From Acidimicrobiia bacterium (GTDB lineage Bacteria; Actinomycetota; Acidimicrobiia; Spongiisociales; UBA5794), in the NCBI GenBank assembly GCA_024762335.1, contig JANTHO010000003.1, positions 17,397-81,396 of the forward strand: a stretch of 64,000 nt of DNA. The letters run 5' to 3'. The notes below the pieces were generated by a model, which was given only the letters and a program-made list of their open reading frames with translations, was not told where the DNA came from and searched no databases. How positions within the stretch are numbered: position 1 is the first letter of the stretch; every line of letters starts with the position of its first letter. A program made the translations under genes and the position numbers. Of this stretch, positions 8,475 through 18,154 are shown one piece after another.

Positions 8475-9983
8475 ATGAGTGCCACCGACCGCGCCAAGAA
8501 GCTCATCGATCGCCTTCCGCCGCGCCTTGCGTCAAGTCTCATCGGCGGAGCGCAGCGCGTGCCGAAGCTGCGCGACATGTTCGAGGCAGAGTTTGAGACT
8601 CTCCTCGACTCCGCCCCGGTCGTCCGACCCGATGTCGATGTTCCGGTGTACGAACGACTTCCCGAGGTCGGCCGCGATCAGGCCAACATTCTCGACGACG
8701 TCCGGCGATTGGCTGAGGCCGAACACGGCGATTGGAGCGACGGCTACGCATCCGGTGCGGTCTACAACGGCGACGAGGATCACATTGCATTCCTCAACGA
8801 GGTCTACGCGCTCCAGTCGCAATCGAATCCGCTGCACCTGGATGTCTGGCCATCCGGTATGAAGTTCGAATCCGAGATCGTGTCGATGACCGCAGGGATG
8901 CTCGGTGCCCGCGTCGCCGCACAGTCCGGCGACGAGATCGTCGGGACGGTCACATCCGGAGGGACCGAATCGATCATCATGGCGATGAAGGCGTACCGTG
9001 ATCGTGCGGGGATCAAACGGCCCCAGATGGTGATCCCGGATTCGGCCCATGTCGCCTTCGACAAGGCGGCGGCCTACTTCGGCTACGACCAGGTCAGAGT
9101 TCCGGTCGGCGACGACTACCGGGCCGATGTCCGTGCGATGGCACGAGCGATGACGAGGAGAACGGTCGTCGTCGTCGGCTCGGCTCCCGGGTTCCCCCAC
9201 GGTGTCATCGACCCGATCCCCGAACTGTCCGATATGGCACGGGAACGCAGCGTCGGGTTCCACACCGATGCGTGTCTGGGAGGCTTCGTCCTCCCCTGGG
9301 CGGAACGCCTCGGCTACGACGTGCCACCGTTCGATTTCCGACTCCCCGGGGTCACCTCCATGTCCGCCGATACACACAAGTACGGGTACGCAGCGAAGGG
9401 CACGTCCGTGGTTCTCTACCGCGGGAGGGATCTCCGACGCCACCAGTTTTACGTCGCCACCGAATGGCCGGGGGGTCTCTACTACTCCCCCACGCTCGCC
9501 GGAAGCAGGCCGGGGGGCCTCCTGGCCGCGGCGTGGGCCGCCCTGGTCTCGATGGGTGAGGACGGGTATCTGGAAGCAACGGCGTCGATCCTCGAGACCG
9601 GTTCCCAGATCAAGGCGGGCATCGCGGAGATCGACGGTCTTCGTGTTCTCGGTGATCCCCTCTGGGTCATCGCGTTCGCCTCGGACGAGGTCGATATCTA
9701 CGAGGTGATGGCCAGGATGGCCGAGCGGGGATGGAGTCTGAACGGCCTCCACCACCCGCCCGCCGTGCATCTCGCCGTCACGCTGCGCCACACCTTGCCG
9801 GGTGTCGCCGACCGTTTCCTCGACGACCTCGAAGATTCGGTCGCTGAGGCAGGGGAATCCGGTGGTGCTGCGACGACCGGGGCCGCCCCGATGTACGGCA
9901 TGGCGGCAACGTTCCCGTCGCGTGCTGCAGTGGGTGAACTCATGGCCCGCTACATCGACCGCATTTACGAGATCGACGACTGA
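8475..9983 (+). CDS. PLP-dependent sphingosine-1-phosphate lyase-like enzyme
   Basis: [96 protein letters not shown] (Schiff-base Lys region). Confidence 0.85.
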   Translation: MSATDRAKKLIDRLPPRLASSLIGGAQRVPKLRDMFEAEFETLLDSAPVVRPDVDVPVYERLPEVGRDQANILDDVRRLAEAEHGDWSDGYASGAVYNGDEDHIAFLNEVYALQSQSNPLHLDVWPSGMKFESEIVSMTAGMLGARVAAQSGDEIVGTVTSGGTESIIMAMKAYRDRAGIKRPQMVIPDSAHVAFDKAAAYFGYDQVRVPVGDDYRADVRAMARAMTRRTVVVVGSAPGFPHGVIDPIPELSDMARERSVGFHTDACLGGFVLPWAERLGYDVPPFDFRLPGVTSMSADTHKYGYAAKGTSVVLYRGRDLRRHQFYVATEWPGGLYYSPTLAGSRPGGLLAAAWAALVSMGEDGYLEATASILETGSQIKAGIAEIDGLRVLGDPLWVIAFASDEVDIYEVMARMAERGWSLNGLHHPPAVHLAVTLRHTLPGVADRFLDDLEDSVAEAGESGGAATTGAAPMYGMAATFPSRAAVGELMARYIDRIYEIDD

Positions 9984-9993
9984 CCGCCACCTC

Positions 9994-10773
9994 TCAGGGG
10001 GAGAACAGTTCGAGGACCTCATCGTGAAGCAGGCCGTTCGTGGAGAGGCTGCTGCCGGTTGAGAAGTCAGGCCGGCCGTCGAGATCCGTGTATCGACCGC
10101 CTGCTTCCTCGACGATGATCTGGACGGCAGCCATGTCCCACGGATTCACACTTGCTTCGATCGCGACGTCGACGGCCCCTTCGGCGACGAGCATGTGTTG
10201 CCAGAAGTCCCCGAAACCGCGCACCCTCCAGGACTGGTCGGCGAGTTTCGTGATCCCCTCCAACCATCCCCGCCGTGCGAACTCTGAGGTCTCGTTGAAC
10301 GAGATCTGTGCGTCCTCGATCCTCGCCACCGCCGATACGGCGAGCGGTTCGCCATCTCCCCATGCGCCCAGGCCCGAGGCGGCCCACCATCGGCGATGGA
10401 GCGACGGGGCAGAGACGACGCCCACGACGGGGCGGCCTTCGTACACGAGAGCGATCAGCGTGCCCCACACGGGGATCCCCCGCATGTAGTTCATCGTGCC
10501 GTCGATCGGGTCGAGCACCCACTGCCACGCTCCCCCGCCGGAGGCGCCGAACTCCTCTCCGAGGATTGAATGCTCCGGACGCTCCTGTTCGAGAAGGGCC
10601 ACCAGTGCCCGCTCTGCGGCCCGATCGGCATCTGTCACCGGAGTCCGGTCCGGTTTCGTGTCGATGACCAGGTCCGAAGCCCGGAAGCGCGGCACCGTGA
10701 TCGCATCGGCGGCATCTGCAAGCCCAAGCGCAAATGAGAGTTCCTCGGCGAGGTCGTGGGCGGTGTGCGTCAT
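9994..10773 (-). CDS. hisN: Inositol monophosphatase family / histidinol-phosphatase
   Basis: PVTDADRAAERALVALLE...ILGEEFG...WVLDPIDGTMNYMRGIPVWGTLIAL...NPWDMAAVQIIVEEAGG. Confidence 0.8.
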   Translation of the reverse strand: MTHTAHDLAEELSFALGLADAADAITVPRFRASDLVIDTKPDRTPVTDADRAAERALVALLEQERPEHSILGEEFGASGGGAWQWVLDPIDGTMNYMRGIPVWGTLIALVYEGRPVVGVVSAPSLHRRWWAASGLGAWGDGEPLAVSAVARIEDAQISFNETSEFARRGWLEGITKLADQSWRVRGFGDFWQHMLVAEGAVDVAIEASVNPWDMAAVQIIVEEAGGRYTDLDGRPDFSTGSSLSTNGLLHDEVLELFSP

Positions 10774-10813
10774 GGGTCTTCTCCGTCGATGCGCTATCGG
10801 AGAGTAGCGAGGT

Positions 10814-11146
10814 TCACTCCGGTCTCCCCCAGAGGCGGGACTCGTTCATCCCCGGGTCTCCTTCGGCTTCGAGTTTCCGCACGGTCTCCTTGAACTCCTC
10901 AAGCTCATCGTTGAGACGGTACCGGTCCGACAGTGAAACGGCCCATGCCTCCACGGCCGCCCCTGCATCGTCGGCCGAAGGATGGACGGCCGGGATCGCG
11001 CCGACGGTAATCATCGGAGCGGACGACCGGTAGATGACGGCTCCGAACGCATCCCCATCGCGTGTGAGCGTCCACTCGACGTACGCTGGTTTGCGAGTCC
11101 ACGGTGCTCTCATCCGGACCCGGCCTCCTTTTCCGACCGCTGCCAT
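10814..11146 (-). CDS. Hypothetical protein
   Basis: 110 aa ORF on the coding-dense strand; no family recognised. Confidence 0.5.
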   Translation of the reverse strand: MAAVGKGGRVRMRAPWTRKPAYVEWTLTRDGDAFGAVIYRSSAPMITVGAIPAVHPSADDAGAAVEAWAVSLSDRYRLNDELEEFKETVRKLEAEGDPGMNESRLWGRPE

Positions 11147-11253
11147 GTCGACGCTAGTCGAATCATTGTGCGGTCACGAGGCCGATCATCACCCGCAAGG
11201 CCGTCGCCTGAAACCCGATCGGAGCTTCGTCTGCTCATGAAGGTCTGTGCAGT

Positions 11254-11625
11254 CTACGGATCCACCACCCACGCATTCCTGCCCAAGACGAACACGCTCA
11301 TCCCCAGCAGCCAACTCCACACCAGGAAGTACGTGAGTGACCGACCCGATCCCGGGTGCCGACCCCGAACCGCGGCGCCTGTCCTCCACGCCCCCACGGC
11401 TCCTGCGATCAATATGACGCCCGCCATGGTGACCACACCCGGCGTCGCCCACTCGACGTGCCCATCCGATCCGGTCGGGACGAAGCCAAGCATCCAAAGC
11501 ACCGTGTAGACGGCGAACAGCAACATCACGGCATCAACCGCGCCGATCACCGCCACAGCCCAGCGTGCCGCCGCTCGGCTGCAATCCCTTGATTTCCGCG
11601 CAGCTGTCTGAATACCCGTCAGCAT
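11254..11625 (-). CDS. Hypothetical membrane protein
   Basis: Three predicted hydrophobic segments (AVMLLFAVYTVLWMLGFV, GVVTMAGVILIAGAVGA, LTYFLVWSWLLGMSVFVL). Confidence 0.55.
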   Translation of the reverse strand: MLTGIQTAARKSRDCSRAAARWAVAVIGAVDAVMLLFAVYTVLWMLGFVPTGSDGHVEWATPGVVTMAGVILIAGAVGAWRTGAAVRGRHPGSGRSLTYFLVWSWLLGMSVFVLGRNAWVVDP

Positions 11626-11767
11626 CGGTTCAACCTACCGGAAGAAGCACGGTGTGGTCGAATCTGCAGACCGTCCGATCCCGTCGCAGTCCCTTGCGCA
11701 ATCACCCCAGATCTCTGGCCACCGTTCAACGGCGCTGGTAGGACTGCGTGACGATGGACATCTACTC

Positions 11768-11862
11768 GTCGGACTGGCCGGGTTTGAACCGGAGATATCT
11801 TCCCTCCCAGACAGCGCCAGACGAGTGGGACCCCATGCGGTACAAGACTTTGCTACACCGGC
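11768..11862 (-). other. Degenerate tRNA-like element (tRNA relic)
   Basis: Minus strand GCCGGTGTAGCAAAGTCTTGTACCGC...CTGGGAGGGAAGATATCTCCGGTTCAAACCCGGCCAGTCCGACG; TPsiC half about 86% identical over 35 nt to the genuine tRNA-Pro at 12637-12710, no valid anticodon stem or acceptor pairing. Confidence 0.55.
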
Positions 11863-12023
11863 TTGCGATGCACGGCAAGGGCCGCAGAGAGCCATACACT
11901 CCCGACCGATCCGGGATCGCCCTCGAGCCAACGCGCCCGAGACAAGCCACTTGACGCAAAGAGGCTTCGATATGAACGGCTTGCTACGCTCCGCACTCGC
12001 GCAAAGACGACAGGAGGTTGCTC

Positions 12024-12392
12024 GTGGCTACAGAGCCGCAGAAGAAGCCACGGATCTACTCCATGAGTTTCGCCAGCGTCTATCCCCTCTATGTGAAGAA
12101 GGTTGAGAAGAAGGGACGCACGCAAGCTGAACTTGACGAGGTCATCCTCTGGCTCACCGGCTACACCCAGCAAGAGTTCCAATCGCAACTCTCCAAGGAG
12201 ACGGACTTCGAGACCTTCTACTCGGAAGCGCCGAACCCGAACCCGAACCGCATGCTCATCACCGGCGTCACGTGCGGAGTGCGAGTCGAAGATGTCGAGG
12301 AGCCGACCATGCGAGAGATCCGCTACCTCGACAAGCTCGTGGACGAGCTCGCCGGGGGGAAGGACATGGACACAATCCTTCGAAGCGCATAG
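12024..12392 (+). CDS. DUF2200 domain protein
   Basis: GTG start after [52 protein letters not shown]...[41 protein letters not shown]. Confidence 0.82.
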   Translation: MATEPQKKPRIYSMSFASVYPLYVKKVEKKGRTQAELDEVILWLTGYTQQEFQSQLSKETDFETFYSEAPNPNPNRMLITGVTCGVRVEDVEEPTMREIRYLDKLVDELAGGKDMDTILRSA

Positions 12393-12636
12393 CGCTGTGT
12401 CCCGTTACATGTCCAGGTGGGAGCGATGACGGTGGCCGGTGTTGTACACAGCGGTTGGGCCGTGGGACACCGGTTGAGCCGATAGATCCAGCTCGGTGGA
12501 TCTCATTCCGCCGTCATCCGTGCTCAGGGCCGAGAGCGACACGACAGCCCAGAAAGCGTCCAAGAAGAACGTCCATCGAAGTCTTCAGCGTGGACCACAA
12601 ATGAAAAGAACTCCTGCATTGCAAGGGTTCTCTCCG

Positions 12637-12710
12637 TCGGGCTGGCCGGATTTGAACCGGCGACCTCTTGACCCCCAGTCAAGCGCGCTGCCATGCTGCG
12701 CCACAGCCCG
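12637..12710 (-). tRNA. tRNA-Pro (GGG)
   Basis: CGGGCTG/CAGCCCG acceptor, CTTGA-CTGGGGG-TCAAG anticodon arm, GCCGG-TTCAAAT-CCGGC T arm. Confidence 0.93.
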
Positions 12711-12774
12711 TACACCTACATGCTACCGGACCACGAGGTGAAGCCCTCGTCCGGGCCGGCTGCCCCCCGCCGGG

Positions 12775-13356
12775 TCAGTCTTCGGTGTCGTACTCTTCGA
12801 CCGCGACGATCACCTCATCGGCGATGCCGTCGCCATCGACGTCTATTGCCACCGCACCGACAACGGTCGCTTCGACCTCATCGAGCGCCCCGTCCCCCGT
12901 GACGTCGAGACCGCTTGCTTCCAGCACAGTCGTTTCCGACACGTCGAACTGGCCGTCACCGGTCGTGTCGTACGCGATGGTCGTCGTTTCTGTGATCTCG
13001 ATGGTGTCCGGCCGTCCGTTACCGCTCACATCCATCACGACTTCTTCGGTGACGACGCGTGTCCCTACATCCGGCGTCCCGTCACCGTCCGCATCAACCA
13101 CCGTCTCGGTAACCGTCGTGGTTTCGATGATGTCGGGTGTGCCATCCCCGTCCACATCGATCTCCCGTACCTCGGTCGTCCTGACGGCGACGCCGTCCGA
13201 GATCCCGTCTCCGTCGACGTCGATCTCTTTCGCAACAACATCCTTCATCACGACCTCATCGTCCGAGCCCTCGACCGAAACCTCATCGATACCGCTCAAC
13301 TCCTCGGCTGCATCGTCAATCGCAACGGGCGTCTGATCGCCAGCACCGGACTTCAT
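12775..13356 (-). CDS. Acidic repeat protein with seven 21-aa DxDGDGxxD (putative Ca-binding) repeats
   Basis: ATG at 13356 with AAGGA RBS; KEIDVDGDGISDGVAVRTTEV / REIDVDGDGTPDIIETTTVTE / TVVDADGDGTPDVGTRVVTEE / VVMDVSGNGRPDTIEITETTT / IAYDTTGDGQFDVSETTVLEA / SGLDVTGDGALDEVEATVVGA / VAIDVDGDGIADEVIVAVEEY. Confidence 0.85.
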   Translation of the reverse strand: MKSGAGDQTPVAIDDAAEELSGIDEVSVEGSDDEVVMKDVVAKEIDVDGDGISDGVAVRTTEVREIDVDGDGTPDIIETTTVTETVVDADGDGTPDVGTRVVTEEVVMDVSGNGRPDTIEITETTTIAYDTTGDGQFDVSETTVLEASGLDVTGDGALDEVEATVVGAVAIDVDGDGIADEVIVAVEEYDTED

Positions 13357-13500
13357 CTGCATTCCTTTGGTTTGGGAAGGCGATCGTACTCTCCCCCGAG
13401 CCGCTTGTCTCCAGGATCCCTGCATCGCTGACGGCGCTCAGTAGGATTGACGGATGCTCCCCTGTGTGCATTCAGCAATCCTCCTCCGCATGGCTACACC

Positions 13501-15153
13501 GTGAGCTCCGCGTCCGACTGGTTCTTCCTCATCATGGGGTTCTTCGGAGGCCTCTCCCTCTTCCTCCTTGGGATGGACCGTACGATCAGCGGCTTCAAGG
13601 GAATCGCCGGCAACCGCCTCCGGTGGGTCCTGTCCCATCTCACGGGGAATCGATTCACCGGCGTCATCTCCGGTGCGACCATCACCGCACTCATTCAGTC
13701 GTCGAGCGTCACCACCGTCGTTCTCGTCGGACTGATCTCAGCGAACGCGATGTCCCTCACCCAGGCGATTCCGGTCATCTTCGGTGCCAACATCGGTTCC
13801 ACCGTCACGGCGCAGATCATCGCGTTCCAGGTGACGAAGTACGCCCTCGGGGTCGTCACCATCGGATACGCAATCGAGTTCTTCGCCAAACAGGAGATGC
13901 TCGAACGCATCGGTCGGACGATCATGGGACTCGGCCTCGTCTTCTTCGGCCTCTCAGTGATGGGGCTGTCGATGGAGCCGCTCCAGGAATACCAGCCGTT
14001 CCTCGACACGATGGCGGCGATCTCCAACGTCTGGATCGGAATCGCCATCGGAGCCATCTTCACCGGCCTCATCCAATCCTCTGCCGCCACCACAGCGATC
14101 GTCATCTCTATGGCGGCGACCGGGCTCATCACACTCGACCTCGCGATTGCGCTCGTGCTGGGAGCGAATATCGGGACGTCGATCACAGCCCAGCTCGCTG
14201 CGATCGGAAAGCCACCCGAGGCTAGGAGAGCAGCCTTCGTCCACACGACGTTCAACGTGATCGGCGCACTGATCTGGGTTCCGTTCATCAACGTGCTCGC
14301 CGCAATCGCCATTCGTCTCTCCCCGCCGGATGACATCGCACGACAGGTTGCGTGGGCCCACACGACGTTCAACGTCGCGAACGTATTCATCTTCATTTGG
14401 TTCACCAAGTGGTTTGCCAGGGCTGCCGAACTCGCCATCAAAGCAAGGCCGGAAGATGAGTCCAGAAGGATCGAGCCTCGGTTCCTCAGTCCCGAGCTTC
14501 TGGCAACACCGTCCATCGCCCTCGACCATGCACGCAAGGAGATCGGCCGGATGGGAGCTCGCGTCCGCGACATGGTGGTTGCCGGAGTCGATGCCGCGAT
14601 CTCCGGCACCTTGGCGGACCTGGATCAGGTCGCCGCAGCCGACGACGATGTCGACGAGCTCCACGCTCGTGTCGTCACGTATCTGGCCCGTATCTCGGAA
14701 GGCGAGATCACGAGGGAGCAGACCGACGAGCTGCTCGGACTGCTCGAAGCGGCGGGCGACATGGAGGCCATCGGCGATGCCGTCTCGAAGAATCTCGTCT
14801 CCGATGGACGCAAGCGAATCGAGGCGGCGATCGTCATTTCGCCACCGACTCGCGAGATCCTGGCGGATTTGGCAGACGAGGTGATCGAGGCAGTCGACAC
14901 CGCTACGGCAGCCCTCGCATCCGACGATCCGGAGGCCGCACAGCGAGCCATCGACATGAAGCCCGAAATCACGGCGCGGACGGCGGAGGCTCGCGGACAC
15001 CAACTCGAGCGCCTCACCGTCGACGAGCCCCACCGATTCACCGCCTACCGCATCGAGGCCGACATCATCGAGGATCTCAAGCGGATCTACTACTACGCGA
15101 AACGGGCGGCACGCGTCGGAGTCCCCGGCAATCACCATCCCGATGAGTCCTGA
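13501..15153 (+). CDS. Na/Pi cotransporter family protein with PhoU-like C-terminus
   Basis: FFGGLSLFLLGMDRTISGFKGIAGNRLR...GATITALIQSSSVTTVVLVGLIS...GLIQSSAATTAIVISMA (repeated QSS motifs); C-terminal helical region. Confidence 0.88.
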   Translation: MSSASDWFFLIMGFFGGLSLFLLGMDRTISGFKGIAGNRLRWVLSHLTGNRFTGVISGATITALIQSSSVTTVVLVGLISANAMSLTQAIPVIFGANIGSTVTAQIIAFQVTKYALGVVTIGYAIEFFAKQEMLERIGRTIMGLGLVFFGLSVMGLSMEPLQEYQPFLDTMAAISNVWIGIAIGAIFTGLIQSSAATTAIVISMAATGLITLDLAIALVLGANIGTSITAQLAAIGKPPEARRAAFVHTTFNVIGALIWVPFINVLAAIAIRLSPPDDIARQVAWAHTTFNVANVFIFIWFTKWFARAAELAIKARPEDESRRIEPRFLSPELLATPSIALDHARKEIGRMGARVRDMVVAGVDAAISGTLADLDQVAAADDDVDELHARVVTYLARISEGEITREQTDELLGLLEAAGDMEAIGDAVSKNLVSDGRKRIEAAIVISPPTREILADLADEVIEAVDTATAALASDDPEAAQRAIDMKPEITARTAEARGHQLERLTVDEPHRFTAYRIEADIIEDLKRIYYYAKRAARVGVPGNHHPDES

Positions 15154-15159
15154 GAACGG

Positions 15160-15309
15160 TCAGCCCCCGAGCCAGCCCACGAGGGCCATGACGCCCTGAA
15201 TCAGACGCCATCCAAGGTAGATCGCGAGCGCGCCGAGAAGGAGCATGAACCCGATTGGCCAGCGCCCCCGTTCCTCCTGCGGGACGGCGTCGCGGTCCGG
15301 ATCGGTCAT
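15160..15309 (-). CDS. Small membrane protein (49 aa)
   Basis: MTDPDRDAVPQEERGRWPIGFMLLLGALAIYLGWRLIQGVMALVGWLGG; ATGA overlap with upstream carboxyltransferase stop; below ORF-track length cutoff. Confidence 0.65.
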   Translation of the reverse strand: MTDPDRDAVPQEERGRWPIGFMLLLGALAIYLGWRLIQGVMALVGWLGG

Positions 15310-16838
15310 ACGGGCGGGACACCGTGGCGGCGAACCGAGAATGTCCGATCCTTCCGCGCGGCATATCGCAGACGTGTGATCAGCTCTCGCCGGATCTCCT
15401 CCGGTTGGATCACCGCATCGACCACCGTCTCCGATGCCAGCCGCAGAAGATCGACGTCTGCCGAATACTCGGTGCGTCGTTCCTCGATGAACGCCTCACG
15501 CTCATCGGGAGGCAGCGCCTCGATCTTGTTGAAGTAGACGGCATTGATCGCGGCCTCCGGTCCCATGACGGCGATCTCCGCAGTCGGGAGCGCAAGAGTT
15601 GCATCCGGCCGGAAGCCGGGCCCAGAAAACGCGTACAGGCCGGCTCCATAGGCTTTGCGCACGATCACCGAGATCCTCGGCACCGTCGCCTCGGCGATCG
15701 CGGTCAACATCTTCGCTCCGGCCCGGATGATGCCCTCGCGCTCCACCTTCGTACCGATCATGAATCCGGGGACGTCGGCGAAGAAGAGCAGCGGGATGTT
15801 CATCGCGTCGCAAAGCCACATGAACCGGGCTGCCTTGTCAGCGGAGTCCACGAAGAGCACACCGCCGAGGTGGCTCGGCTGTGAAGCGACAATGCCGACG
15901 GGCTTGCCATCGAGGAGCGCGAAGGCGGTGATCACCTCCCGTGCGAACCGTTCCTTGATCTGGAACAACGAGCCGGCATCGACGATCCCGCGCAGGAACT
16001 CGACCATGTCGTAACCGGCCTTCGGATCCTCCGGGAGAATCTCCGCCGGCCGGTAGCCCTCTTCGGGATGTGACGGGGCGTAGGCGGGTGGGAGTACTTT
16101 CGTGTGGTCTGCGACGTAGCTGAAGTAGTCCTGTGCCCACGCGATCGCTTCCTCGTCGCTCGACACGAGGGCATCGCCGCAGCCGGAGATCTCGCAGTGC
16201 ATCCGCGCACCGCCCATCTCCTCGAGCGTCGTCTGCTCACCGATCACCATCTGCGCCATCCGCGGCGATCCGAGATACATCGAAGCCCGTCCTTCGACCA
16301 TCACGACGACGTCGCAGAACGATGGGATATAGGCGCCGCCTGCAGCGGAAGGGCCGAAGAGGCAACAGACCTGCGGCACTCTCCCGGAGAGCCGGATCTG
16401 GTTGTAGAAGATCTTCCCGGCGCCCCTGCGTCCGGGGAACAGGTCCACCTGGTCGGTGATTCGTGCCCCGGCCGAATCGACGAGGAAGAATACGGGAAGG
16501 AGTTCGTCGTATGCAGCTTCGAGCGCCCGGATGATCTTCTCGACCGTGAGCCGCCCCCAGCTCCCCGCCTTCACCGTCGGGTCGTTGGCGATCACCATCA
16601 CCGGCCGCCCGTCGATCGTGCCGCGACCGGTGACGACGGCATCCGCACCGTGACCTTCGGTCATGGCGTTCGCGAGCAACCCATCTTCGACGAACGAACC
16701 GGGATCGCACAGGAGGTCGACACGGTCACGGACGAAGAGCTTGCCCTGCGTCTTCAGCTTGTCGTGGTACTTCTCCGGCCCGCCCGTAGCGGCCCGATCG
16801 GTGGCTTCGTGGAATCGGTCGCTCAGGGACCCGGTCAC
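15306..16838 (-). CDS. Acyl-CoA carboxylase carboxyltransferase (beta) subunit
   Basis: GTG start at 16838 (GTGA overlap with der); GKLFVRDRVDLLCDPGSFVEDG, DSAGARITDQVDLFPGRRGAGKIFYNQ, GPSAAGGAYIPSFCD, DVPGFMIGTKVEREGIIRAGAKML. Confidence 0.92.
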   Translation of the reverse strand: MTGSLSDRFHEATDRAATGGPEKYHDKLKTQGKLFVRDRVDLLCDPGSFVEDGLLANAMTEGHGADAVVTGRGTIDGRPVMVIANDPTVKAGSWGRLTVEKIIRALEAAYDELLPVFFLVDSAGARITDQVDLFPGRRGAGKIFYNQIRLSGRVPQVCCLFGPSAAGGAYIPSFCDVVVMVEGRASMYLGSPRMAQMVIGEQTTLEEMGGARMHCEISGCGDALVSSDEEAIAWAQDYFSYVADHTKVLPPAYAPSHPEEGYRPAEILPEDPKAGYDMVEFLRGIVDAGSLFQIKERFAREVITAFALLDGKPVGIVASQPSHLGGVLFVDSADKAARFMWLCDAMNIPLLFFADVPGFMIGTKVEREGIIRAGAKMLTAIAEATVPRISVIVRKAYGAGLYAFSGPGFRPDATLALPTAEIAVMGPEAAINAVYFNKIEALPPDEREAFIEERRTEYSADVDLLRLASETVVDAVIQPEEIRRELITRLRYAARKDRTFSVRRHGVPPV

Positions 16839-18154
16839 CGCTCTCTCCCCCGGCGCACCCGTGCAACCACCCGTACGGGCGTTCCTTCGAAGTCGTAGGT
16901 CTCTCTGAGTCGGCGTTCGATGAACCGAAGATAGTCGGCTCCGAGGTCGCCGCCGCGCACGAACAGGATGAACGTCGGCGGTTCGCTCTCCGCCTGCACG
17001 GCGTAGATGATGTGGGGACGCTTGTTCTTGCGGACCGGCGGCGGATGGGCTTCCTGGAGGCTTCGAACGAGGCGGTTGAGTTCCGGTGTCGGTATTCGCC
17101 TCCTCCGGTTCTCCAGAACCCGGCGAACGGCGGCAGGTAGTCTCAACAGCCGGGAACCCGTCTTCGCCGATATGCGCAGGACCGGTGCCCAATCGACGAA
17201 TGCGAGGCGATCGGCAACCGAGTCCTCCGTGTGGAGACGCTCGTCCTCGTCGCGAATGTCCCACTTGTTCAGGACGAGGATCAACCCGGCGCCCGCGTTG
17301 ACGATCTCCTCAGCGAGCCGCTGTTCCTGGTGTGTGGCACCCCTGGTCCCGTCGATCATCAGCAATGCGACGTCGGCTTGCGCCAGCACCTCTCTGGCCC
17401 GCATCACGGCGTAGCGCTCCACGTCGTCGTTGATCTTCGTGCGGCGTTTGATCCCGGCCGTATCGATGATCTCGAATGGCTCCCCATCGAGGTCGACAAC
17501 GAGATTGATCGGATCCCGCGTCGTACCGGGGACTTCCGAAACGAGAACACGGTCCTCTCCCGCCAATCGGTTCAGCAGCGTCGACTTCCCGACGTTCGGC
17601 CGTCCCATGATCGCCAGGCTGGCGATGACATCGTCGGCGGTGGCTTCACCCGGCTCTGGGAGCGTCTCGACGAGACGGTCCAGAAGATCTCCCGTGTTCC
17701 TTCCGTGGAGGGCGGAAATCGGGATCGGTTCTCCGAGACCAAGCGACCAGACATGCGACAGATCGGTCTCCGCCGCTTCCGAATCGACCTTGTTCGCCAC
17801 GAAGAGGTACGGCACACCGCTGCGTTGCAGGATGCGGGCAACGCCGACGTCGTCGTCGCTGAGCGCCGCCGTACCGTCGGTGACGAAGACGACGACGTCT
17901 GCCCCGCCGACGGCGATCTCGGCCTGTTCACGAATGTCGGCCGTCAGTTGCTCACCCGGCCGATACTCCCATCCGCCGGTATCGACGATGATGAACTCGC
18001 GGCCGTTCCAGTCTGCCGTGAACTCGCGTCGATCCCGTGTGACGCCGGCCTGCTCGTCCACCACCGCGGCCTTGCGACGGACGATCCGGTTGACCAGGGT
18101 CGACTTCCCGACATTGGGGCGACCGAGGATCACCACGACTGGAAGTCTGCTCAT
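16835..18154 (-). CDS. der: Ribosome biogenesis GTPase Der
   Basis: Two G domains: GRPNVGKSTLVNRI and GRPNVGKSTLLNRLAGEDRVLVSEVPGTTRDPI; start at 18154. Confidence 0.95.
   Translation of the reverse strand: MSRLPVVVILGRPNVGKSTLVNRIVRRKAAVVDEQAGVTRDRREFTADWNGREFIIVDTGGWEYRPGEQLTADIREQAEIAVGGADVVVFVTDGTAALSDDDVGVARILQRSGVPYLFVANKVDSEAAETDLSHVWSLGLGEPIPISALHGRNTGDLLDRLVETLPEPGEATADDVIASLAIMGRPNVGKSTLLNRLAGEDRVLVSEVPGTTRDPINLVVDLDGEPFEIIDTAGIKRRTKINDDVERYAVMRAREVLAQADVALLMIDGTRGATHQEQRLAEEIVNAGAGLILVLNKWDIRDEDERLHTEDSVADRLAFVDWAPVLRISAKTGSRLLRLPAAVRRVLENRRRRIPTPELNRLVRSLQEAHPPPVRKNKRPHIIYAVQAESEPPTFILFVRGGDLGADYLRFIERRLRETYDFEGTPVRVVARVRRGRER

Noticed and set aside
8532-10022. 496-aa minus-strand ORF opposite the S1P-lyase-like gene
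   Set aside because: Antisense shadow frame caused by codon bias; low-complexity Arg/Asp/Gly composition.
11654-12106. ORF beginning MVESADRPIPSQ...LAGFEPEISSLP as a protein gene
   Set aside because: The GFEP-type peptide is the antisense reading of a tRNA-like T arm; treated as a non-coding relic instead.
13954-15138. 394-aa minus-strand ORF opposite the Na/Pi cotransporter
   Set aside because: Antisense shadow of a clearly coding plus-strand frame; His/Arg/Asp-rich composition typical of high-GC antisense ORFs.
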